Shown here: positions 7,358 to 13,341 of the stretch, piece after piece
How the letters are laid out: each line of letters starts with the position of its first letter
Numbering within the stretch: the stretch's first letter is position 1
Assembly (NCBI GenBank): GCA_001701065.1
Contig: DAAL01000164.1
Span: forward strand, 12,929 to 32,241
DNA length: 19,313 nt
Origin: Bacteroidales bacterium GP4
Lineage (GTDB): Bacteria; Bacteroidota; Bacteroidia; Bacteroidales; Muribaculaceae
Reading direction: 5' to 3'
Made by a program: the position numbers and the translations under genes
Notes under the pieces: generated by a model
What the model was told of the DNA's origin: nothing
Databases searched by the model: none
Seen by the model: the letters and a program-made list of their open reading frames with translations, nothing else

Positions 7358-8401
7358 TCAATAGTAGAAATCCGGATGATAGTGGTATTGGCGGTTAGCG
7401 TACTCAATCATCTTCTTGTTGTCAAGGAAAGTCTTGAGCGACTTGACTTTATTGTTTGAGTAACTATGACCACAAGCTGCATACCCGGCTTTCAATGCCG
7501 CCTCGAAGTTCCGACATCCTTTGACGGGCCCGTCAGCGAATACCACCGCCAACGCCTCCCTGTGCTGATCCTCTGTCAGTTCCTTGTATGGGAACGGGTC
7601 GGATTTCTTTTTGCCCGGTTCTGTGAACACATATCCGCTTGCTATCTCCGGCAGTCCATAGTCGTTGATGCGAAAAGCGAAGGGGTCGAAATCGGCAGCG
7701 CGAATCATGGAGGCAGAAACTTCTGACACAGCGTCATCAGTTTTGCTCCGGCTCACTTGAAGCACGGTCTCAGCCTTGTTGTTCAACTCAGTGCCGACAT
7801 GACCTCGGGCATTGTCATCGCTCTTGTTGAGATGAAGCACCGTGTGGATATGAATCTGGAATTTGTCGGTCCACTCCATCAGTTTGCCGATAAGGTCGGT
7901 TGATTCCTTGGCGCAGTTGATGTCATACATCAGGTCGCGGACACCGTCAATAACCACCAACCCGACATTGGGAGTGTTGAGGATTGCCTGTTCAATCACC
8001 TCAAGGCGCATCGAGGGCGTAAGCTGGCGCAGAGCGGCAAACTTCAGATTTTCAGGATGCACATCAGTCGGCAACTTCGCTAGTCGCAGTGATCGTTCCA
8101 TAACCTTCTGACAGTGGTAAGGACTTTGCTCGGTGTCGAAGTAGAGGATAGTGCGCTTATCATCGGGAAATTCTGCGGTGTAACCCAACACCTTGCCGTT
8201 GACGAGCGAAGCCGCCACGATAGCCGCCACATTGAAAGTCTTCTTACTCTTGGCCTTTCCGGTTGAGGCCGAGAAATTGCCGAGCGTACCGATAACGCTG
8301 CCGTTGGCATACAGCACCTCCGGCGCAGTCTGGATCACATCCGTAATCCGCAGCTGCTTCTCCTCCCAAAGGCGGAGAATATCATTCTTCACTTGCTCCA
8401 T
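7358..8401 (-). CDS. RepA-like AAA/RecA-fold ATPase (helicase type)
   Basis: 347 aa. A P-loop-like segment GNFSASTGKAKSKKTF (about residues 41-56) has the GKAKSKKT form seen in Bacteroidales mobile-element ATPases, with K54-T55 in place of the classical GKT end. Walker B is VGLVVIDGVRDLMYDI (D152), and ILYFDTEQS (about 85-93) is the usual acidic strand. The family belongs to the RepA/DnaB-like hexameric helicases and is normally paired with a TOPRIM primase, which follows it here. The pair probably replicates the excised circle. The last 90 residues (from PFPYKELTEDQHREAL) look like a small winged-helix-type tail. It overlaps the DUF3853 gene by 13 nt, so the two are co-transcribed. Confidence 0.85.
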   Translation of the reverse strand: MEQVKNDILRLWEEKQLRITDVIQTAPEVLYANGSVIGTLGNFSASTGKAKSKKTFNVAAIVAASLVNGKVLGYTAEFPDDKRTILYFDTEQSPYHCQKVMERSLRLAKLPTDVHPENLKFAALRQLTPSMRLEVIEQAILNTPNVGLVVIDGVRDLMYDINCAKESTDLIGKLMEWTDKFQIHIHTVLHLNKSDDNARGHVGTELNNKAETVLQVSRSKTDDAVSEVSASMIRAADFDPFAFRINDYGLPEIASGYVFTEPGKKKSDPFPYKELTEDQHREALAVVFADGPVKGCRNFEAALKAGYAACGHSYSNNKVKSLKTFLDNKKMIEYANRQYHYHPDFYY

Positions 8402-8733
8402 CTGCGACCTCCTTTCTTCTTTTCACCGTCCTCTTTCACAAGATTGAGAGCCTTCTGACGATCGATAACGATAGTGCGCCCTGACTGGATGATGGCATCG
8501 TTGAGGACACCGGAGCTTTTCATGCGCTGGGCTTTGGCTTTGCTGCATCCGAAGATTTCGCAGATGCCCATTATGCCATACGCATACTTGTCGCCATTGC
8601 TGACATCGGTGACAACTGCCTGTTCGGGTGGAGATGTGTTGTGTCGGGCAGAGTATACAGCCGACATAAGGGTTAAGAACTGTGCCCCTGTCATAAGGCC
8701 GAGGGGCAATCCTAAAATACTTGATAGTTCCAT
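8389..8733 (-). CDS. DUF3853 family HTH protein (excisionase-like)
   Basis: 114 aa. The C-terminal half has an HTH of the excisionase/MerR kind: YGIMGICEIFGCSKAKAQRMKSSG, followed by the wing-like IIQSGRTIVIDRQKALNLV. The N-terminus (LMTGAQFLTLM) is the usual start of DUF3853 proteins. These small proteins precede the RepA-like ATPase in many Bacteroides mobilizable elements; a role in excision or as a repressor is likely by family and position, not shown. It is the first gene of a leftward operon, with a good promoter 70 bp upstream. Confidence 0.85.
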   Translation of the reverse strand: MELSSILGLPLGLMTGAQFLTLMSAVYSARHNTSPPEQAVVTDVSNGDKYAYGIMGICEIFGCSKAKAQRMKSSGVLNDAIIQSGRTIVIDRQKALNLVKEDGEKKKGGRRWSK

Positions 8734-8778
8734 ATTTTTATCTATTGGAAGTTAAACATGCCCGTCTTACGACAAGCG

Positions 8779-8832
8779 TCGGAGATTGTCTCCGATGTTG
8801 CAAAGTTAGCACCTGTTTCAAGCGGTGTCCAA
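8779..8832 (-). promoter_or_regulatory. Bacteroides-type promoter with overlapping hairpin
   Basis: On the minus strand TAACTTTG (8808 down to 8801) is a perfect TAnnTTTG -7 element, with TTGG (8832-8829) 20 bp upstream. Just downstream, where transcription should start, TCGGAGA (8779-8785) and TCTCCGA (8789-8795) form a 7-bp inverted repeat with a TTG loop: an operator or an mRNA hairpin for the DUF3853-ATPase operon. Confidence 0.6.
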
Positions 8833-8970
8833 GGGGTAAAAATCAGAAAAATAAAGTTTTTTGAAAAATTTTTACAACCGTGTAATAAACTAAAATACAG
8901 AATTTTACAATCCGACAAATTTAGTGGACTTTAGGGGGTATTTTGATTTTTAAGGGGTAGATAGGAGGTA
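8831..8970 (+). repeat. Four AAGGGGTA-type repeats in an AT-rich gap
   Basis: AAGGGGTA (8831-8838), AGGGGGTA (8933-8940), AAGGGGTA (8952-8959) and AGGAGGTA (8963-8970). They lie in the 368-bp gene-free stretch 8734-9101, upstream of the DUF3853 promoter, around a very AT-rich segment (about 8838-8930). Binding sites for a replication or excision protein are possible. I find no gene in this stretch. Confidence 0.35.
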
Positions 8971-9031
8971 ATTGTCGCACCCTCATATACGCTCATAGGG
9001 CATTCTGTGGTATTCGATACATTCAGACATT

Positions 9032-9055
9032 AAAAAAGCTCTGCCGAAACAGAGC
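9032..9055 (-). terminator. Terminator of the ORF6N gene
   Basis: On the minus strand GCTCTG (9055-9050), a TTTCGG loop and CAGAGC (9043-9038) are followed by TTTTTT. It lies 47 bp after the stop of the ORF6N gene. Confidence 0.8.
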
Positions 9056-9101
9056 CTTTATGTGGCAGCATGCAAGAAATACCTACAAACAGAAATGTGG
9101 C

Positions 9102-10034
9102 TTATCTTAACTTGGTGAGAATGTCTTCCGGGTTTTGATGCATCTGACTGAATGCGACAATCTTCTTGCCGAGGTCTTTTATAGAGCCACCAATGAAATA
9201 GATTGTATCATCTATGATAAGGAAACGGTCATGAACATTGGAGCAATGGCTGACACTGATTTCCGGATACTGGGCATTGTGCCTACGTAAATCATTCTCA
9301 ATGTGAGAATGCCTCGGGTCAGTATATATAGTTGCCTTCACACCGTCTGCTCTCTTATCGAGTACTTTTAGTATTCTATCATCCACATAATTGTCAATCA
9401 AAACAATTCTGGCCTTAGCCTTACGCACCAAATCGGAAATCAAAGTATAAGCATCAAATATCTGACCATCAAAGAAGAATCCTTCAATTGGCTCAGCTTC
9501 TTTACTGTCCAAACGAGTCAATACCTCATCAATCTTTTTATCGGTCTCAGAAATATGTTGATGCAATAGAAGATGGTTATGCTCCAATGTCTCAATCCTC
9601 TGAAATACATGCGCATTTGACTGCAAGAAGCTTCGCATAGCAATAAATGCCCTCATAATGCGAATATTGATTTCGATAGCTTGCTCAGACCTTAATACAC
9701 TACTAAGCATAGCAACTCCTTGTTCGGTAAAAGCATACGGTTTGTAACGGGTGCCACCGTGTCCGTTGCCGGAACTTGAGGTGCAATTTTTGCACCTCAA
9801 GTTATCGAGTTCCTCAAGAGAAAGCTCCATCATAAAATCTGCGGGAAACCGAGATATATTTGATTTTACAGCTCTTTTTAGGTATTTCGTCTCAACTCCA
9901 TATAGTCGAGCCAAGTCGCTATCAAGCAACACCTGCTGCCCTCTGACGATATGGATTAGATTTTCAATAGGTTGCAAAATTAGCTCATTACCACTTGCTG
10001 CCACAGATGGTATGTTATCGTTGTTATCTTCCAT
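9102..10034 (-). CDS. ORF6N domain protein with PLD-like C-terminal domain
   Basis: 310 aa. Residues about 22-112 are an ORF6N domain (IENLIHIVRGQQVLLDSDLA, then RFPADFMMEL and YAFTEQGVAMLSSVL), a DNA-binding domain related to KilA-N and common in phages and mobile elements. A coiled coil (about 140-178) links it to a C-terminal region resembling phospholipase D-like domains: IVLIDNYVDD, then HDRFLIIDD (H268, R270, D275; an HxRx4D variant of HxKx4D), then IGGSIKDLGKK. This two-domain form is widespread in Bacteroidales; its function is not known, and regulation or element defence has been suggested by context only. It has its own promoter and terminator, so it forms a single-gene unit. A perfect 14-bp dyad lies inside it. 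Confidence 0.88.
   Translation of the reverse strand: MEDNNDNIPSVAASGNELILQPIENLIHIVRGQQVLLDSDLARLYGVETKYLKRAVKSNISRFPADFMMELSLEELDNLRCKNCTSSSGNGHGGTRYKPYAFTEQGVAMLSSVLRSEQAIEINIRIMRAFIAMRSFLQSNAHVFQRIETLEHNHLLLHQHISETDKKIDEVLTRLDSKEAEPIEGFFFDGQIFDAYTLISDLVRKAKARIVLIDNYVDDRILKVLDKRADGVKATIYTDPRHSHIENDLRRHNAQYPEISVSHCSNVHDRFLIIDDTIYFIGGSIKDLGKKIVAFSQMHQNPEDILTKLR
9773..9803. repeat. Perfect 14-bp inverted repeat inside the ORF6N gene
   Basis: AACTTGAGGTGCAA (9773-9786), TTT spacer, TTGCACCTCAAGTT (9790-9803). It covers the codons for the NLRCKNCTSS stretch, at the variable end of the ORF6N domain. It would form a stable mRNA hairpin or a protein-binding dyad. Confidence 0.7.
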
Positions 10035-10054
10035 GAATATGTTGTTTTAGACTG

Positions 10055-10062
10055 CAAAGTTA
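10055..10062 (-). promoter_or_regulatory. -7 element of the ORF6N gene
   Basis: On the minus strand TAACTTTG, a perfect match to TAnnTTTG, 21 bp before the ATG at 10034. The -33 element is weak (TCTG). It abuts the terminator of the preceding gene. Confidence 0.55.
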
Positions 10063-10070
10063 ATAAAAAT

Positions 10071-10118
10071 AATCGGCATATCAGAGGTTTACAACGATAA
10101 TCCTCCAATATGCCGATT
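10071..10118 (-). terminator. Terminator of the integrase/419-aa operon
   Basis: AATCGGCATAT (10071-10081) and ATATGCCGATT (10108-10118) are a perfect 11-bp inverted repeat, with AGAGG/CCTC pairing inside. On the minus strand the stem is followed by ATTTTTATT. It lies 18 bp past the stop of the 419-aa gene. Confidence 0.75.
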
Positions 10119-10135
10119 GTTTCTATGTCGAATTT

Positions 10136-11395
10136 TCAGGCTGCCTCATCAATCTCCTCAAACTTCAGAAGCATGGCTGAAATTTTTTTCTCAAAAATCT
10201 CATGCTTCTTTGAGGGATTGGAGGATACCTTCTTGTAATTCTTATTGTAAGTGCGAGGCTTTATTTTCAGATGTTCGCATATTGATTTACGCCATAGACG
10301 ACTGTGCGACTTTGGCATTTGCTCACAGAGGACATGGATAAGGTGGCAAACTCTCTCCAATTCTCCCTTCTGACACACAAGAGTGTTCGTACAGTCGTGA
10401 AGATTTATAATGGAATACATTTCCCCAATGGTGACATCATCGAATTGATTGCCATTACAAATCTCATGTATATGGTTTACCTTTTGCCACGAAAAGTATT
10501 CTCTGCGTTGACATTCTGTTTTGGGTAGTCCCGTGGATCGGTCGTTTGCAGGAGATACTTCCTCTGAAGCATTGTCTTCGTCATCAACAGATTCCGACAC
10601 CATTGAGTTTACCTCCTCTCTGAGCCTAAAGTCCTGACATTCCCAATCCCGCAATTCATAATCGCTTTCACATATAAACTCACCGGCTTCAACAGCCTTG
10701 CGATATTTCTCCTTTACATATTCCACCGGGGTGAGTTCTGAAGAGTATCTCTTAATTCTTTCTTCGATAAGAGATGCAAGTTCTACCAGAGAATGGAGCC
10801 CATATTTCCAACAACGTTCACGGTCTTCGCGAAAATCAGCCATATAGGAGGCTATACGCTGTATGTAGTCGAGGTTATCGAATACTCTATTTGACCTATA
10901 CTCATTTTCCTTCTCTACATCATCAATTTCATCCATTTCATATGTGCCAGTATTGTTGATGTCAATGACCTGGATGTTATCATTGAGCCACACACGGTCT
11001 GCTTCAATTTTAGCAATTCTCCGACTAATCAGCTCTGTATTTTCTTTCAGTATCTCAACGAATAGTTTGTCGAATATGGTTGGTATGTCGAAACTCTTAT
11101 ATTCATCGCCATATTCTATGTACTTGTCTGCAACTTCAAAGAAACGGCCGACGGCTTTAGCCAAGTCGTCAGTCACGTCCCGGTTACCATCATTTTTAAG
11201 ATGTACATGAAGCACCATTTCGATGTCCTCGGTGTTCTCTATCAGAGAACATGCTTCCCCAATACGCGTTGCATCATATAACGAGAAGTCTTTCCCCGTA
11301 AAGTAACGTTCAAGGCAAGAAGTTGCTGTACTGATTATCTTGGCATAACCGGCAATTATGCCTTCTGATTTCTCCAATATTTCTTTTTTACCCAT
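10136..11395 (-). CDS. Uncharacterised 419-aa protein, co-transcribed with the integrase
   Basis: I do not recognise a family. It is soluble, highly charged and mostly helical, without signal peptide or membrane segment. Residues about 10-230 read as a chain of helices (for example AYIISTATSCLERYF-like and FREDRERCWKYGLHSLVELASLIEERIKR). About 265-300 is an acidic, serine-rich linker (SESVDDEDNASEEVSPAND). The C-terminal 120 residues (FSWQKVNHIHEIC to the end) hold a basic helix-rich part, SRLWRKSICEHLKIKPRTYNKNYKK, which could bind nucleic acid and loosely recalls the C-terminal part of RteC-like regulators. It starts 8 nt after the integrase stop and ends at a strong terminator, so it belongs to the integrase operon. 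A role in excision or regulation is inference. Confidence 0.75.
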   Translation of the reverse strand: MGKKEILEKSEGIIAGYAKIISTATSCLERYFTGKDFSLYDATRIGEACSLIENTEDIEMVLHVHLKNDGNRDVTDDLAKAVGRFFEVADKYIEYGDEYKSFDIPTIFDKLFVEILKENTELISRRIAKIEADRVWLNDNIQVIDINNTGTYEMDEIDDVEKENEYRSNRVFDNLDYIQRIASYMADFREDRERCWKYGLHSLVELASLIEERIKRYSSELTPVEYVKEKYRKAVEAGEFICESDYELRDWECQDFRLREEVNSMVSESVDDEDNASEEVSPANDRSTGLPKTECQRREYFSWQKVNHIHEICNGNQFDDVTIGEMYSIINLHDCTNTLVCQKGELERVCHLIHVLCEQMPKSHSRLWRKSICEHLKIKPRTYNKNYKKVSSNPSKKHEIFEKKISAMLLKFEEIDEAA

Positions 11396-11403
11396 TGTGT
11401 CTA

Positions 11404-12702
11404 TTATGTCTTGTTGAAACGTGCCATAGCCTCCGCTTTTGTCTTATCGGCAATTGCGATATATGGCATCATGGATTTATAACTGCGGTGTCCAGTCCAC
11501 TTCATTATCACATCGGGCTGGATTTCAAGTGCCAAGGCTGTGCAAATGAAAGTCCTGCGTCCGGCATGAGTCCCGATAAGCTCATATTTGGGGAATATTT
11601 CATCAAACCGTTCATTACCTTTGTAATATGTTACACGAACAGGAGTGTCAATCTCTGCCAGCTTGCATAGTTCTTTCAGCCTGTCATTCATTTTCTGATT
11701 GGACAGAACTGGCAATGCCTGACCCTTTTCATAAGGTATATCCTTATATTTGTCAAGAATGGCGCGGGTCATATCATTCAGTTCTATACGTAATGAATGG
11801 GCTGTCTTTACAGTGGTGACTGCGATATGGTCTTCATGGACATCACTCCTTTTGAGATTATACAAATCTGAATGACGCAATCCGGAATAGCAACAAAAGA
11901 GAAAGGCGTCACGAACTCGGTCAAGCGCATCACGTCCCTTGGGTATTTCATATTCCATGAGCTTCTTCAGCTCATCTGCCGTCAGATATATCACTTCCTT
12001 TTCAGTGGATTTAAGCTTGGGGTTATAGCCCATAAATTCGGGATTGGTGAAATATTTCTTTTGGAATGCCCAGTTGAGGAACCACTTCAGATAGCCAAGT
12101 TGCTTCCCGATGGTTGAATTGCGCATATCCTTCGTGTAACGGAAATAATCGACCAAATCATTGAGACCGGATTCAGTCATGTCATCAAAGGATATATCAT
12201 CTTTATGTCCTTTCAGATGATTTCTCAGAGCATTGAACTTTTGGATAGTAGCAGGAGTCCAGTCATTGGTTCTACCTCTATCCTTCACAAACTCATCGTA
12301 AACAGTCCAAAAATCGGCATTTGGAGATTCTTCTTCAGGGGCTTCTACAACCTTTTCAGGTTTTCCGGCAAGAAACCAATCGAATTTTTCTCTGAACTGC
12401 TCCGGAGTTGGCATCACGTCCTGCACCTCAAACTCCTTGAAAACTTCCTGCACTGTCTGCTCGTAGTTACCAAGGGCAGCGTTGATGTCGGCAGCAGTTT
12501 GTTTCTGCTTGTTGGAATACTTGGGTTTGACGCGCTGCCTGGCTGAGTCCCATTTGTCGGCATCAATACGATAGCCAGTGGACAGTTCCACACGCTTGCC
12601 TCCGAATGTCAGTCTCATCCGGATAGGCACATTCTCTGTGACGGTCTTGCCGTCTTTCTTTCGTTGCTCTAATTTGAAATTTACGGTTCTTTTTATGTTC
12701 AT
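11404..12702 (-). CDS. Tyrosine site-specific integrase of element 1
   Basis: 432 aa. An N-terminal Arm-binding beta-domain (NFKLEQRKKDGKT to GYRIDADKWD), a SAM-like core-binding domain (about 130-225) and a catalytic domain with all key residues: R276 (YSGLRHSDL), H379/R382 (THAGRRTF), H405 (WTGHRS) and nucleophile Y414 (MMPYIAIAD). It should recombine the tRNA-Ser 3' end with the element's att site. It sits 160 bp from attR and reads inward. Its promoter lies between CACCCAA repeats of the kind also found at the left end, so binding of integrase to its arms may repress it. The gene continues into the 419-aa gene. Confidence 0.95.
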   Translation of the reverse strand: MNIKRTVNFKLEQRKKDGKTVTENVPIRMRLTFGGKRVELSTGYRIDADKWDSARQRVKPKYSNKQKQTAADINAALGNYEQTVQEVFKEFEVQDVMPTPEQFREKFDWFLAGKPEKVVEAPEEESPNADFWTVYDEFVKDRGRTNDWTPATIQKFNALRNHLKGHKDDISFDDMTESGLNDLVDYFRYTKDMRNSTIGKQLGYLKWFLNWAFQKKYFTNPEFMGYNPKLKSTEKEVIYLTADELKKLMEYEIPKGRDALDRVRDAFLFCCYSGLRHSDLYNLKRSDVHEDHIAVTTVKTAHSLRIELNDMTRAILDKYKDIPYEKGQALPVLSNQKMNDRLKELCKLAEIDTPVRVTYYKGNERFDEIFPKYELIGTHAGRRTFICTALALEIQPDVIMKWTGHRSYKSMMPYIAIADKTKAEAMARFNKT

Positions 12703-12726
12703 ATTCTGTGGCGTATAAAATTAGTT

Positions 12727-12844
12727 GCACCCAAAAGTACACCCAATTTTGGTGACGTCAAAAAACGCTTTACGATTGTTAACATATCGCACAAATCGTC
12801 TAAAACGCTTTAATCCAAACAAATGAATCTTTGTGATTGTTCAC
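12727..12844. repeat. Right-arm repeats of element 1
   Basis: Three repeat types lie between the integrase and attR: CACCCAA (12728-12734 and within 12739-12750), AAAACGCTTTA (12762-12772 and 12802-12812, 40 bp apart) and GATTGTTMAC (12774-12783 and 12835-12844). CACCCAA is shared with the left end, as expected for integrase arm sites; the others may bind an accessory protein. Confidence 0.55.
12732..12762 (-). promoter_or_regulatory. Integrase promoter of element 1
   Basis: On the minus strand TTTG (12762-12759), 19 bp, TACTTTTG (12739-12732): a full Bacteroides -33/-7 promoter, with the -7 30 bp before the ATG at 12702. The CACCCAATTTT repeat lies within the spacer. Confidence 0.7.
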
Positions 12845-12861
12845 GACTGCATGTCGTTATT

Positions 12862-12876
12862 TCCCTCTCTCTCCGC
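12862..12876 (+). repeat. attR of element 1
   Basis: TCCCTCTCTCTCCGC, 14/15 identical to 20-34. The following CA restores G-CCA, the end of a tRNA with encoded CCA, so the bases to its right are the original downstream flank of the tRNA or the left end of a second tRNA-integrated element. Confidence 0.8.
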
Positions 12877-12888
12877 CAAGCATTTTAT

Positions 12889-12923
12889 TAAACGCCTGAG
12901 TATCGCTGATACTCAGGCGTTTA
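12889..12923 (+). terminator. Strong terminator, probably of the original tRNA-Ser
   Basis: A perfect 16-bp stem (12889-12904 with 12908-12923) around a GCT loop, followed closely by TTTTT (12926-12930). It lies 13 bp after attR, where a tRNA terminator would be before element 1 inserted. It has no protein-coding gene on its upstream side to terminate. Confidence 0.8.
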
Positions 12924-12979
12924 GCTTTTTACCCTATCGCCAAAAATAGACACGATTCAGCCAATTTTTGACACTTCCG

Positions 12980-13282
12980 TGCTACTGATATGCTACTGAA
13001 ATCCGTAATCCCGTTTTAGTAGCATAGAATTAGCTAAGATACTGATATGGCGAGATTTGTCTAAGTTTTGTCTAACCATTCTTCATTAGTAGTCAGTACC
13101 TTTGCGGCTACTATCAGCTACCAAATCATTCCATAAAAACTACACCCAGTTTTACATGGAATAAATTTGATGGAGAGCCATCATAGAACAGGATGACAAG
13201 TAAGGCTCATGCTACTAACCGTGCTACTAAACCGAATTTTCGCGTTTACTCATGCTACTGAAACTCATCTTGCGCTACTGAT
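12980..13282. repeat. TGCTACTRA repeat array before the IntDOT-like integrase
   Basis: Copies start at 12980, 12991, 13016 (inverted), 13106 (GGCTACTAT variant), 13210, 13222, 13253 and 13273 (CGCTACTGA variant). Two pairs are 11-12 bp apart, about one helical turn. Between them lie TTTGTCTAA at 13056-13064 and 13067-13075, a 7+5-bp hairpin (13128-13162) and TGATGG/CCATCA (13168-13183). This fits arm-type integrase or excisionase sites. There is no credible gene in 12703-13341. Confidence 0.65.
13096..13105 (+). other. CTnDOT-like att core, possible left end of element 2
   Basis: GTACCTTTGC fits GTANNTTTGC, the conserved bases of CTnDOT att sites. It lies 236 bp before an IntDOT-like integrase gene, as expected for that family. 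It also reads as a Bacteroides -7 element (TACCTTTG) without a clear -33, so it may instead be a promoter. Confidence 0.5.
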
Positions 13283-13341
13283 TCTCACCATTGGTTGTGT
13301 GATACGCAAAGGAAAGTAAAAACAAAAACTACATCGGAAGA

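Larger units (their letters stand above)
20..12876. mobile_element. Integrative mobilizable element in tRNA-Ser (element 1)
   Basis: About 12.8 kb lies between a direct repeat of the tRNA-Ser 3' end (20-34) and its near copy (12862-12876). The content is self-consistent: a tyrosine integrase next to the right end, DUF3853, RepA-like ATPase, TOPRIM primase, RHH Mob protein and relaxase in the order known from Bacteroides mobilizable elements of the NBU type, plus a cargo operon at the left end. No coupling protein or type IV secretion gene is present, so transfer would rely on a helper. The primase gene is broken by a stop, so part of its machinery may be impaired. Confidence 0.85.

Noticed and set aside
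9102..10034. Prophage remnant suggested by the ORF6N domain
   Set aside because: No phage structural, lysis or packaging genes; ORF6N genes are common in Bacteroidales mobile elements.
12980..13282. CRISPR-like array
   Set aside because: The repeats are only about 9 bp, irregularly spaced and partly inverted, with no cas genes; arm-type binding sites fit better.
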